From Sialis fuliginosa (lineage: Eukaryota > Arthropoda > Insecta > Megaloptera > Sialidae): a stretch of 64,000 bases of DNA. The position numbers and the translations under genes were made by a program. The stretch covers positions 33,914,001 to 33,978,000 of the forward strand of contig OY540810.1 in the NCBI GenBank assembly GCA_961205875.1. The letters are read 5' to 3'. This document shows, piece by piece, positions 22,681 through 33,802 of the stretch (positions are counted from its first letter, which is position 1; the number at the start of each line of letters is the position of its first letter). Below the pieces are notes generated by a model. That model did no database searches. It was given only the letters and a program-made list of their open reading frames with translations, and was not told the origin of the DNA.

Positions 22681-23484
22681 TATTTTTTTGGTCGAATTTA
22701 CAAATAATGAAACATGTATTTCAGTATTTTTTTATACGTGCCTAAGCAGTCTTTGAAGGGGCGAAAACCACCCTCAAAATTTGAATGTTAAATACTAATA
22801 AATACGTTTATTAATCCAATGTTACCTTGGAAACAAACGCAATTAAACTCAAATTGTTAGATTAGTTATTCTAAAAATGTGTATTATATTATTGAGATTA
22901 GGAAAAATAGAAAACTAATATTCATAATACAAAGGTGTTTTATTTACTTATTAAAAAAAAATACACATAAACTATATTGAAACAATAAATAATCGGTATC
23001 CAAGTATTTATTGTCATACCATGTTGGGAAGTTGGTTATGTGGACCTCAAGGGTCAAACCCACGGCTTTTGTTTTATTAAAATGCGTTGTGTTCAATTTG
23101 TTTTGAAATATTTTATTTCATTCGTTGTGTTTTCTCTGTATTCTATATTATTAACGCCAAGTCAATTGACGTAGCTATACCGTAGAGCAATTGGAGCAGG
23201 TTGCTCCAGGCGCGCATTCACAAAGGGTGCAAAATTATTAACAGCCAAGTGAAAAAAGCGTTTTTCATAGAATTTAACGCTTTGAAGCATTAAATTAAAT
23301 TAAAAAATGTCAAAAAACATAGATACTTTTTTTTAATACTATTTGAAATGTTCGTCTGAGGATGTTCCAAAACGTTTTTAGTGCAATCGTACATGACGTG
23401 ATTATGAACAAACGTATAAATGTATATCGAATACGCTACAACGCGAAAAAATACCTCTATCTTGAAAATATGAAAAAATAAATA
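22681..23484. other. AT-rich spacer with one possible transposon scrap
   Basis: 'gagcaattggagcaggttgc' followed by 'tccaggcgcgc' (about 23185-23215) is GC-richer and resembles the border of a degraded DNA transposon; no partner end was seen. The remainder is featureless. Confidence 0.35.
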
Positions 23485-23663
23485 CTCCCTCTGTTATACT
23501 GTTCCGATTTGCATTCAAAAGAATTATTGAAAATAAATAATGTTGTTAATTAAACACACTTAAATTATTATTTTGTAAAAATGTCATTTTATTAAAGATA
23601 TTTGATTTTTTCTAGTCAAAAAAAGTAATAACATCAAATCGGAATAATATTTCGGAACAGGAG
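23485..23663. mobile_element. Stowaway-like MITE (TA target)
   Basis: Left CTCCCTCTGTTATACTGTTC and right 'ttcggaacaggag' are inverted with a small length difference, and both are followed inward by the mirrored word 'ccgattt'/'aaatcgg'. TA flanks at 23483-23484 and 23664-23665. 179 bp, AT-rich, non-coding. The CTCC(CTC) terminus and TA target resemble Stowaway-type Tc1/mariner MITEs best known from plants; convergence at such short ends is possible. Confidence 0.75.
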
Positions 23664-24435
23664 TATATTATACGTGGTTGTAATAGCAGAATATGTTTAT
23701 TGGTTGGAAGGAGGGAGGGGGTATACTGTAAGTCTTGCTATTGGCCAAATGCATAATTAGAGATATATGATTATTATTATAATTTTATAATAGTAGGTAT
23801 TCAATGAAAAATAAAGAAAATAAAGTAATTATAATTTTTCGCTGTTTGATAATTGTTTCGTAATCCAAGTTATTTTTATGAAAGTAAGTTATTATTTCCA
23901 ATAACAAAACAAAATTGATACACGCTAATATTAAACTCAAAGTGAAATTTTCCAATGATTAATACTCAATATTCAGTATTCATATCTGACCTACATTGTC
24001 ACCCACTTGCAAACTCTAGAATGATAACACTTAATTATCATTCGTCGTAAACCGATCAACGTCAACATATTACACAAGAAAAAGCAGCCCGGACACAGCT
24101 GACTTTATATTGATTCATATATACTTTAAATTAATAACCCTCACATTGTATAGATTTCTATGAAGCAACTTACTAGGGATGTGGGTACCTCCGAGTCATA
24201 GGGAGCTTCCTTTACCATGTACCAGCTGCTTAGTCTGATCCCTTCTAGCGTTCTGCACCTTCGTTTCCCACCCCCGCTTACACACCCTACACCCCCCACC
24301 ACACCTCACCGAGTAATAGTTCAGTAGGTACGTGCAAATGGTTCATGATGATGGATACAGGAGCTCTGTAATATCGATCGAGGATTGTGTTTGTGTATAA
24401 CTTCCATCGCTTAGTACACTGTCGTTCAAAATTGT
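23664..24435. other. Spacer; C-rich tract near 24250-24310
   Basis: Mostly AT-rich. Around 24240-24310 the plus strand becomes C-rich ('cccacccccgcttacacacc'). No coding or element ends were found. Confidence 0.4.
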
Positions 24436-24437
24436 TA

Positions 24438-24820
24438 GTGGTGTGTCAAAAAAAAGATTTTGCTTTAGTTTTTGACCTAAAATAAATCCTCTTCGAAGGA
24501 TTACTCTATAGTTCAATTTTAAGAGGTGCCACAAAGGGGGGGTCTCATTTCCCATTTAAATAACATAGGGAAAAGATTCTTTAGTACTAAATTTGGTATT
24601 ACTGATCCATGACGTCATTAATAAAAATTATCATGAATCAGTAATACCAATATTATTAGTATTAAACAATAAATTGTCTATGTTATTTAAATGGGAAACA
24701 AGACCCCCCTCTTAGAATTGGACAACAGGGTCATCCTTGTGGGGGGATTTATTTTGGGTCATAAACTATCTTATTTCGTAACGAGAGCGAGGAAAAAAAT
24801 TGATTTTTTTTGACACACCC
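24438..24820. mobile_element. Fold-back MITE, G(T)GGTGTGTC ends (TA target)
   Basis: Left 'gtggtgtgtcaaaaaaa' and right 'tttttttgacacaccc' are inverted, with TA at 24436-24437 and 24821-24822. Inner symmetry is extensive: 'cccatttaaataacatag' against 'tatgttatttaaatggga', and 'actgatccatgacgtc' near the centre. Almost the whole 383 bp folds back. The 70-codon minus frame at 24343-24555 overlaps it and is not a gene. Confidence 0.85.
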
Positions 24821-24822
24821 TA

Positions 24823-25815
24823 ATAATACATAGTAGATCGTTGCTGAAGTCATTTAGTTTAGAAAATGAAGTAATGACCAAATTAGTTGTTAGTTGAAAA
24901 TAGATGTTATAGCGAAAATGTTTGGTGAAAATCCGAAGAGTAAGGCATTTTAAAATGGCGCCAAGAAAGTAATGATTGATTTTTTTATTCTATGTGGAAT
25001 TGCATATAAATATGATGTTATGTAATATTTTATATTTTGTATTCTTAATGATTAAAAGTTAATGTTATTTATTTTCAAAAGGACCTAGAAAAATTTGAAC
25101 AGTTATCTCGGGAATGGAAATTATTGGGTTTTCACATTATTTCTGTTAAAATTTGCTTCCACGCTATACCCAAAATCTAAGAGGAAACAACGTGACCATT
25201 TCTAAATGCAGACAAATTTTTGGTTAATGTTTTACAATTACTACTTAAATTTTCCGTTTTAGGTAAAAACAAACTGTTTTCATTCTGTGTGTGTTTGAAT
25301 AATTGGACGGATTTTAGGGGAACTTGGTTTATTAGTAGAAGCTAGTTACGTGAAAATTGTACCTATATAATATAATACGTAAATTTTTTTTATAAAAAGG
25401 TAATTACAACTATTGTAGTATAATACGACCTTACAAAAATATACCCCTCTTTTTATATTTATTCGATAAATCATAATTCAACAATATAAAATTATAAAAC
25501 ACAAAAACCGTTACAGGATAGTAATAAACAATTTAAACGAGAATTACATAAGTGGCATAAAATAAATGATCCTGCACAGCAACTGTCAAAAATAGTAAAT
25601 GTATTATGTGTCTACAATCGCGCCATAGCGGAAGCAGTGGTCGGAAGCTCGGAGTTTTGTTTTTGCACAAAGACCCACATCTCTATAGAATGTTACCATG
25701 CGATCTTAACCACAAAATGTGTCGATTATATTCAGCGACGGCGCAAGATGCCAAAAACAGAATAAACGTTACTACGTTTTTTGTTGTTAGTGCCTGTCTG
25801 TGTCATGATATGTAA
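24823..25815. other. AT-rich spacer
   Basis: No gene. A mixed-composition patch at 25610-25760 includes a 69-codon open frame (25606-25815) without recognisable motifs; I cannot exclude that it is part of a real exon, but nothing supports this. Confidence 0.4.
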
Positions 25816-25817
25816 CA

Positions 25818-25870
25818 GGGGTGGCCAAACTTGTACGAGTGGGTGAATTATCGGAGGGCTTTAATTTTTT
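25818..25870 (+). mobile_element. hAT-like left end relic
   Basis: 'caggggtggccaaacttgta' is typical of hAT-type termini found in many animals. The expected right end (inverse of this word) is not seen downstream, so only a relic is called. Confidence 0.45.
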
Positions 25871-27195
25871 TAATTTACTGTATTGTTTTTTTTAAATACT
25901 TTTTAACTTCTCGTATAGGGCACGGAAATTACTTCGAGCGTACTTGTGATTTATTATATATAAATGAAAATGTTATAAATAGATTAATATTTGTAAAGTA
26001 TAGTATTTCAGATAATCTTGATAACTGCATTTATCTTAAATTGGGTCGCGAACTGCACTCTGGTCATCCTTGATATATGTATAATGTACGTGTGGTGCAT
26101 GCATGGCAAATACTGCTTCCTCTCAGAGTTTTGAAATAAATTTTGCTTGAAAGTTGAATATTGTTGTAAAGTATATGGATTTGTTTTTAAATTTCTTTAA
26201 TAACTAGTTTATTGGGATTATATGTATCTTTGTAAAAAAATTATCATCATTAAGAAACCAATATACTAATTCCATAAAATAAACAGTTAAAAATTCGTTG
26301 TTTTTAAATTCGCGATGTCTATTTTACTTAATAAGGGCAATGAATTCTTTTTGTTAAAAAATTAAAACTTTTACACACGGCTTCTCCAGATGCTCATAAT
26401 ATTGTGCCATCCACTCATGCCATAAACTAGCCTAAATTAGTTTTAGAGCCTTAGGCTTTTTAACGGTAAAAGTCCCATAAAAATCGGTTTTTGTTTACTC
26501 AGAATAAACAATCAGACAGAAGATCTAAAAAATATCAACATTTTATGTAAAAAATGCATAGATTTAAAAAGCCTCAATATATGATGCAGCGATATTTGTA
26601 ACTTTTTCGGGGTCGCAGAACACAATGAATTATAAAAAAAATTACCGAAATCAATAACGTTTTTATATGGCAACAAGTCTTATAAATATTAAATTATTAA
26701 AAATTTAAGGTTACAGCAGAAATGTACATTGATGAAAAAGTCAGCAAGCTCTAAAAGTATAGAAATTTCCGGAAGTTTGCTCGAATCAACAATTATAATT
26801 TATTAGAAATAAGAGGAACATAAAACAAAGTGGGGGTTCTCTAGGAAGAAAAAAATATGTGTTTAAAAATGACATTTTTTATGTGTTATATTTTCTATTT
26901 ATATTCTAGAAATGCATTTGCAATTGGTTTGTGAGAGATCCCTTAAATTTAAACACTCGTTGTATTTTCCCTTTTAGAACTTTCATAAATTCGCGGATCA
27001 CCGGCTAAGAACATCTGATATAATAATATGCTATGATTATGGACATTTAATTTTACTAAATCCTTATTCCATCAACAACAACATCACAAAGAACATAGCT
27101 TGCACATTAAACTGCTGTACCTATATAAATATGATTAGAGGTACCTGTTTGCCACATGTTGTCGGTCGAACGTGTGTATTTTCCTTTTTTGGTTT
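25871..27195. other. AT-rich spacer
   Basis: A 1.3-kb stretch with no recognised gene or repeat pair. The 80-codon frame at 25831-26073 is composed mainly of AT-rich codons and shows no domain. Confidence 0.4.
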
Positions 27196-27310
27196 TTAAA
27201 CGCCTGGGCCAATTTCGTGAACGCGTTCTGGCGGCGGCGGGACCGAGCCAAGCCCGGGGCGGTCTGTCGCGTGAGGATCCTTTTCACCCGAAACCGCTTC
27301 TCAAAAACTC
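27196..27310. other. Abrupt GC-rich island, about 110 bp
   Basis: 'ttctggcggcggcgggaccg', 'agcccggggcggtctgtcgc' and 'ggatccttttcacccgaaac' give a composition quite unlike the flanks, with unmethylated-looking CpG content. It lies within a 64-codon open frame (27156-27350) whose residues in this part are Arg/Ala/Gly-rich. It may be a transposon fragment, an exon or a relocated piece of a GC-rich gene; I cannot decide between these. Confidence 0.5.
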
Positions 27311-28019
27311 AATTATATATGTATTATGTACAGGATGGTTATTAAATTAATCGTATTTTGGAAATTATGAAAATAAATAATTTTTTCTGTGCGAGATGGG
27401 ACGTTCCCGTACTTTTATTGATTTCTTAACAAAAAACTATATAATTTTTATACGATAATATATAATTTTATAATGTAGTAAAAATATACATTGTAGTGGT
27501 TTTTTCTGTATTGATTTATTTTTATGGTTTTGGTTTTTTTCATTTACTTTTTTTTGTACTCAGTATTATAAAGAGTATCCTCGCAACCATAAGCCATCTA
27601 AAATCATTTTGCGGGGTACTCAACTCTGTTATATTGTCTATGGATTTGTTTTATGTAGAAACTAATTTCTAAAATTTATAGATATAATAACACATTTACA
27701 ATAACACTAGAAATACCTCGTAGAATGATTTTGGTTTGCTTTGGCGTGCAATCAAATTCTTTGTTCGGTAAGTATTAAATTATAAAGAATTTGTTCTAGA
27801 CCAACGCTTTTGCGAGGTGCCAAATCGTTTTGAATTTACTCGAGATTTTAAAGTAGTGAGAATAAATATATATTAATATAAAGTGACTATCCTTTTTATT
27901 ATTTACACCAACTATTGTTTTTTTTATTAATAAATACAATACTATTGATTACAACTGTCAATGGACTGTCATTTAAATTTAATACCCTGAAAAAAGCGTT
28001 TATTTTGGTTTTAGCTTAG
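27311..28019. other. AT-rich spacer with weak inverted pair
   Basis: 'aaaatcattttgcggggt' near 27601 is partly mirrored by 'acctcgtagaatgatttt' near 27716, with several mismatches. It might be an old fold-back element of about 150 bp, but the ends are not defined. Confidence 0.3.
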
Positions 28020-28022
28020 AGC

Positions 28023-28080
28023 AGTGGTCTTTAACTGTGTACCTCTCTGAGAGTTCCTAGAGTCAAAATAAAAATTAGAA
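28023..28080 (+). mobile_element. hAT-like left end relic
   Basis: 'cagtggtctttaactgtgta' followed by 'cctctctgagag' matches the CAGTGG(T)-type termini of the 20.2- and 20.9-kb elements. No matching right end was found downstream. Confidence 0.4.
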
Positions 28081-28194
28081 AAAAGAATAATCACTCATAC
28101 TACTATCCATATAGGAAATTACAAAGGGGCGATGGTTGGCCCAGGCTTGCGTCAACGCTAGCCAGCACTGGACAAACAAAAACGATGTTTACTT

Positions 28195-28255
28195 AGCCGT
28201 GACGTCATTTACTCTGATTGGTGTTCCATCTACCATGGCGGATTGCTGTATTTTG
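28195..28255. promoter_or_regulatory. CRE with nearby CCAAT box
   Basis: A perfect TGACGTCA at 28200-28207 is followed about 10 bp later by 'ctgattggtg' (inverse CCAAT). The arrangement mirrors the 19.0-kb site. Regulatory role unproven; could be repeat-derived. Confidence 0.3.
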
Positions 28256-29502
28256 TGTTTTTATTTTAACAAAAATTATATTAACTCGCTTTTAATATAA
28301 AAATAAATACATTTTTTAGAATCTTTTTAACCTATTTCATTATTTAAAATCATAATTTCAGTGATACTTTGTTAGTGGGATCATGCCTATTATACATACT
28401 GCTGATAGTAATTTTCAATTAACGTTGTAAAATACCTCAATAAAGAAAATATTTGCAATTTTTGATATCATTATTACTAAATTGTTCATGCTTATAAATA
28501 AAATGATTAAGAAATCAACTCAAATATAACTAACGTGTCAAACTAAATATGTATATACCTCATGCAATTCCATGTTATAATAATTATATGTAATTAATTT
28601 AAAAATTTCAAATAAAGTGGAATTCTATGATATAAAAGATAAAACTTGTCTAAAAATACACAATTAAACATAGTTCCGAGATGTTGCAAAACAAAGAAAT
28701 GCAGTTAAATTTAATAATGTATTTGCATTTGTAACTGTCATTTTTAACTATCACGCGAAAGTTTTAAGGCCAAGGACAAATTAGTTAAGGTCGAGGTTAC
28801 CATCTAAACGAAATCTGATTCTGTGAATGAATGCTTCCGAAAAAAAATGTCTGTAATGTAATGCACACGTGAGAACATTACTTTATTGTATTGTTAATAT
28901 TCTTTATTTAGATTCTAAATAAATAAATACGACTTATTCCGAAGCTAAGGCGAATAACTCTAAATATAAAAATACTGATATGAAATAACAACAAATTATT
29001 GTGAATTTTTTTTTATGTAGATATTAGTTTATCTATAAAAGACTTATTAATTCTAATGTTAATTTAATTTAAAAATTTAATTTTCTATGTAGCTGATTAA
29101 TATTCATAATGCATCTTTTTATACATTGATTAATGTTTAGTGCATATCTATAATTACTTACATCCGTAAAAATAACTGTTATTATCAGATTATAAAATGT
29201 ATAATAAACTATAATTAATATATTATTAGAAATATTATTTTATACTTTTTTTCTCTTAATTTATATGTAATATAATATAAATAAAATAAACGCCAAACAT
29301 AAATCATACATTTATAATAATTGTTATTTATTATTATTATTATTATTTTTAATAACTTGTATATTATTATAATTAAATATAGAAATATTGCTGACCTTGG
29401 TACTTATCGTTGATGGTATTTATTAAAGCCCTACTACCATGCTACAAGTTTTTTTTTGAGCAGTACTATCTAGGGGTTATATTTGATTTTTTGCTCTATA
29501 CT
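28256..29502. other. AT-rich spacer
   Basis: 1.2 kb with no recognised gene or element. Includes a TTA trinucleotide run at about 29328-29347. Confidence 0.45.
29328..29347. repeat. (TTA)n microsatellite
   Basis: Uninterrupted TTA units, about six to seven repeats. Confidence 0.9.
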
Positions 29503-29807
29503 TATGTCCGGTATTATAAAGGAGCTAGCAAACGTTTTCAAATGGGGTATTAATTCTGGGATAGTATCTATAGATTAGCTATGGAATTTAGAGCAGTGAT
29601 ACTTTAACTTATTGTAACACAGTTGGCGACTCTGATCGTACAAAATAATTTTCATAATATCGTCACTGTTTTAATACTGTTGATGTTTACATATCACGCG
29701 TGCGCGAAAATTTTCAAACACTTCAGGAAACTTAAGGAGAACTGTCAGATAAGCTAGAAACCTCATTTGAAAGTGTTTTGCTAGCTCGTTTATAATACCG
29801 CACATGA
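29503..29807. mobile_element. Fold-back MITE, tgtccggtattata arms
   Basis: The left arm ('tatgtccggtattataaagg', 'agctagcaaacgttttcaaa') is inverted at the right ('tttgaaagtgttttgctagc', 'tcgtttataataccgcacat'). The arms are about 45 bp with a few mismatches. A hAT-like word 'cagtgatactttaac' lies inside near 29594. Exact termini and target duplication are uncertain. Confidence 0.75.
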
Positions 29808-30259
29808 CACTGTTTTATATTTTTCTTTCTATTTACAATTTTTCAACTACACAAATTAGCTTTTACAACTGCAGTTTTCATTTTTGGAACTGCAGAAAAA
29901 AGCTACAACTACACTCTAAAATAACCCCTGGTACTATCAGTGATAGCGCAGCGTGGGGGGTGGGGGGTGGGTGAAACTATAAGGGTTCTGATCCTAACCT
30001 AAAAAGAATCCATAAAATTGAAATTAGCCATTTCGGCAACTGAACAACCAACACATATTATGTATTTCTTTCGACTAAAAACATTATACTTTTTATTGTC
30101 GTCATATCAGATGGTGTGATGAACAATTATGGCTTTATAAACGTTTACATGTTTTTTTTACAAAATATGTAGTTATTTATGAAACAATTCTAGTTATTTA
30201 TTGAACATATGTGTGTAAGTTATTTGTGTTTTCAACAACCACTATTAATAATTGTCCTT

Positions 30260-30454
30260 CAGAGGCGTACCTAGGGGGTGGTGAAATTGAGCCCCGCTGG
30301 GTGCGCAAGGCTTAAGGGGGCGGAAAAATGACCTGGTAGGGGGTGTTGACTCCTATATATAAAGAGCCAAAAAAAGTCCGTAGCAATGTAAAAAGGGGGC
30401 TGATTTAGGTTCTGCTATTTGCCGGGGGCGTAAGAAACCCTAGTTACGCCTCTG
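30260..30454. mobile_element. hAT-like MITE, CAGAGGCGTA ends
   Basis: Left CAGAGGCGTACCTAGGGGG and right 'cctagttacgcctctg' are inverted. The 195-bp interior is strikingly G-rich ('agggggtgttgactcctat'). The flanking 8-mers ttgtcctt and ttctcttc agree at 5 of 8 positions, a decayed target duplication at best. Non-coding. Confidence 0.7.
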
Positions 30455-31248
30455 TTCTCTTCACACTTTGATGCTCTGTAAAATAAATGAGGGGAACTGA
30501 GATTTAGGGTACATTTCTGTTGATGATATGTAACAGTCATAATAGATTTATTTTTTGCTTTTTTGTGTGATATATGAAAGTTGTTATTGTAATTGTGAAA
30601 TCTCGTTTATTTGAGTTTTTAAAATATTTTTATGACGTTCTTTATTTATTTAAAATTTAAACATTGTTTGGAAGCTCTAAGCAGTAAAATGTAGTAAATT
30701 AAAAAAAAAAAAACAACACATTTTTGTATATCCGGAAATAATATAATAAAACGTACGTATAATGTGACTAAATTGCGGTAATACGTAATATATGATAATG
30801 TAAAATTTAAATTACACTGTACCTATTATCTGCAATGCACATATTTGTGTCACAATTTGTCACTGTTTCCTGCCTTTATGATATTTCTTAACCTCAGTTT
30901 TTTAAAAATAAATTTAGAATTGATGTTTTGTATAAGAAAATGGCAAATTAATTAAATGTTTAATTATTATCTGTTTACTTTATGCGGACTAAGAGACATT
31001 GTTAACTGAATGGCTCAAATTGACTTATTAGTTAAGTATAATTATACAAAATAAATGGAAAAGCTCAGAACCCAGTACCACCGAACAGATTTTTGTGAAT
31101 CTTTCTGGAATACTAAAATGTTTACCTATTAATACTTTATTTAGTATTATTGTTAACAACAATTGCAGAAAGTTTCACAAAAATCTGTTTAGTGGAACTC
31201 GAATATACCTAATACATATATACATTAATATTTTTGGTTGTATTTTTA
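30455..31248. other. AT-rich spacer
   Basis: No gene or repeat pair recognised. A poly-A run lies near 30700. Confidence 0.4.
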
Positions 31249-31515
31249 TTAACCCCTTAACGTCCATCTCGGGCATGATTAATTTTCGTGCGCAAGAAAA
31301 TTACGTTCATGTACTAAACTCGAGCATGAAATTTTTTTTTAAAATAACAATTATTATTACTTTTTATACGATCGTTATTTATTATTAGTTCAATTTTAAT
31401 CGTTTAAATATTATTATTAAAAAAAAATTTTATAAAATCTTGATTTTTTACTTTAGGTTCATTATGGTTAAAACATTTTTTTCCAACTTTAAAAAAAATA
31501 GCGTTAAGGGGTTAA
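31249..31515. mobile_element. piggyBac-like MITE, short (TTAA target)
   Basis: TTAA then CCCCTTAACG at the left; CGTTAAGGGG then TTAA at the right. Ends are perfect for 10 bp and start with CCC, as in piggyBac. 267 bp, AT-rich interior. Related in its ends to the 19.3-kb element but with one changed base (CCCATTAACG there). Confidence 0.8.
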
Positions 31516-31979
31516 TGACAAAAATAAAAAAATGCATTGTGATAATTAATGATATACTAATACATGTTTTTTCTGTTACAGGTAAACGGTGTTATGCTTT
31601 TCCACTCATTGACGTCAGCTCCAATTCTGTTACTAGTACGTATTTATCGTATTATTTATACAATGAATGAAACGTGTCGCGATTAGTTACGTAAATGGTT
31701 ATCTATAAACATACATACATGTATTTATTCAATGTAGAATTCTGCGGGTTAAATTTACCCTGTTTTGACGTACTGATTTATAAATAAATCTACATTTATA
31801 AGATTAGAAAATGATGAGATTAATATCTCGTTGGATTGATTTAAATGTCTTGATTGATGTTTTTTTTTTTTTTGCTTGTCTATGTAGTTCTTATGATGAT
31901 TTAGTGTCTATATATGTACATATATATTTCTATGTATTGTTTATTCTTATATATCAATATGTAGATAATCATTGTTAGA
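31516..31979. other. AT-rich spacer with one CRE
   Basis: Contains a perfect TGACGTCA at 31610-31617 and, near 31570-31585, a chance 'ttttctgttacag' that looks like a 3' splice site. No gene is supported. Confidence 0.35.
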
Positions 31980-31982
31980 TCA

Positions 31983-32015
31983 GTGGTGTTAAACCTTTTT
32001 GAGTCGGCGATACAT
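31983..32015 (+). mobile_element. hAT-like left end relic
   Basis: 'cagtggtgttaaaccttttt' followed by 'gagtcggcgatac' resembles a hAT terminus; there is no partner. It lies just before the 32052 MITE. Confidence 0.35.
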
Positions 32016-32051
32016 GTAGTAGAATAAATACCTGAGTAAAAATTCACTGTA

Positions 32052-32554
32052 CACCCAATTCTGTTTTTACACGGTCTTTTTTTACACGGTTTTGATTTAA
32101 CACGGTCTAGAAAAAAATTTTTTTTTCCGTTTTTACACGATTTGATTCGATTTAGCACGATTATAAAAAGCCATTTGATTTAAATTTTAAAGAACAAGTA
32201 TAAAAACAAATCGTAGCTTAAATAAACGCCATCTGGCGACCAAACAAAATTTCTAACAAAAATCTAGATTACGTCCTTATCGGCGTAAACATTAACCGTA
32301 ATTTTCTAGATTGTTTTTTTCTATCTGTTATTTATAAAATAGTTAGGGAATTCCTTGTTTTTATGAAATAAACTGTGCATGAATGCACATACAAATTTAA
32401 TTTGGCTTTTATAAGAGTTTTTTTTGTATGAATCATTTTTTTTAACTATTTTTTCAGGGTATAGAACTATTCCCCTTTTTTTCTATGTACTTCATGTCTT
32501 TTTTTACACGGTTTTTTCTGGAACGTATTTACCGTGTAAAAACAGAATTAGGTG
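32052..32554. mobile_element. MITE with CACC(C)AATTCTG ends and TTTACACGGT subrepeats (TA target)
   Basis: Left CACCCAATTCTGTTTTTACA and right 'tgtaaaaacagaattaggtg' are inverted over about 24 bp, with TA at 32050-32051 and 32555-32556. The word 'tttttacacggt' or close variants is repeated about four times near the left end and again near the right end. 503 bp, no transposase frame. The TA target and end layout fit a Tc1/mariner or pogo-type element. Confidence 0.85.
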
Positions 32555-32940
32555 TATTTCGTACCCTGAACGGGGTACGTACGTTTTCTTGCGTCGAGAA
32601 CAGGCACGCATAACGTATAAATGTAAAACTTATTTCCAAAAGGTCGGTAAATCAAGAAAATTTAAAATGTGAATTAAATTTTAGTAATGACAAATTTTTT
32701 AACGTATTTTTAAATACTTTCAAGCGCGCTTTGAACCGAAAAAAATGTTTTTAAGAACTCAGATTTGAAAATTTATGGATAAGAGACCTTTTAGAAATAA
32801 CATAAGCTCCACAAATACAGTCGCCATGGATGCAGTACGCACCCGTAACAGGTACGAATACAGGATTATTTTTGCCTGTAAAAATATGTAGGTATTTTAC
32901 TTAATTTATATGCATGATTTTCTCTCAAAAGTTTTATATT
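32555..32940. other. AT-rich spacer
   Basis: A short word pair 'gtaccctgaacggggtac' near 32561 is palindromic. No gene recognised. Confidence 0.35.
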
Positions 32941-33105
32941 GTTTCCTCGCAATATCGAAGATATGAGAAGCTTTGTGATCGTTTTAAATTGAGACAAAAA
33001 TAATGTTCTCCGATTTCAAAATTTTAAATTGATCTTTCCGTTTCACGTCAAGACAAACACTTTTCGTTCCGTGTCTGTCTGTCCGTCCGTCCGTCTGTGT
33101 TGATA
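32941..33105 (-). mobile_element. Dispersed repeat family G, copy 1 (LINE-like tail)
   Basis: Reverse complement of 36855-37028: 'cctcgcaatatcgaagatat', 'gagaagctttgtgatcgttt' and a 'gtctgtctgtccgtccgtcc' run match the other copy. A (CTGT/CCGT)n stretch beside an 'atcggtt' motif is typical of insect LINE 3' ends; assignment to a LINE class is inferred. Confidence 0.7.
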
Positions 33106-33232
33106 TATTAAATGCCATTTTAACGTTTGCATAAATTTAGATTTAGATTGAAATTGTCAAAAAATTAAAACTATACGAAAAAATAATTAGGTGCGTTATT
33201 TTTTAGTAAAATTGTATAAAAATTAAATGGTT

Positions 33233-33553
33233 AACCAATGCTAGGCAATTTATCGGAACACTATCGGTTTTCATTTAAATTGTTGAATAATTAACTACCT
33301 TTGGTGAATTTGGCACGAGGAAGCACTGTGCATTTACTTGGCATATGTTTTTTTGTATTCTTTTTATTGAGTTTATTTTTAAACATCCATATCACTTTGT
33401 TGACTTATTTATTTTCTAAAAAATTTAACTGTGTCCAAGAGATTCTGCAGCTATTAATAAAAAAATATAAATTTAATTCACCCTATGTAATCCTGATCCA
33501 CCGGATTCAGTATTTTAAATGGTTAACATTGGTTAAATTGCCTAGCATTGGTT
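33233..33553. repeat. Segment bounded by a 19-bp perfect inverted repeat
   Basis: AACCAATGCTAGGCAATTT (33233-33251) is exactly inverted at 33535-33553. The enclosed 283 bp includes the first unit of the direct duplication annotated next. Whether this is a small transposon with 19-bp ends or a by-product of rearrangement is not clear. Confidence 0.7.
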
Positions 33554-33802
33554 TTTATTTAAATTATTGAATAATTAACTACCTTTGGTGAATTTGGCAC
33601 GAGGAAGCACTGTGAATTTACTCTGCAGATGTTTTTTTATATTATTTTTATTGAGTTTATTTTTAAACATTCATATCACTTTGTTGATTTTTTTATTTTC
33701 TAAAAAAATTAACTGTGTCCAAGAGATTCTCCAGCTATTAATAAAAAAATATAAATTTAATTCACCCCATGTAATCCTGATCCACCGGATTCAGTATTTG
33801 AC
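33301..33802 (+). repeat. 284-bp spaced direct duplication
   Basis: About 33270-33520 recurs at 33554-33802 with an offset of 284 bp and few mismatches ('gaatttggcacgaggaagca', 'ctgtgtccaagagattct', 'aatcctgatccaccggattc' in both). Two similar open frames (33301-33570 and 33585-33938) arise from the duplication and are not judged to be genes, as both are low-complexity and lack a domain. Confidence 0.85.

Noticed and set aside
31565..31620. Splice site ('ttttctgttacag' followed by 'gtaaac') suggesting an exon border
   Set aside because: A polypyrimidine-AG motif is expected by chance in AT-rich DNA, and no open, domain-bearing frame follows.
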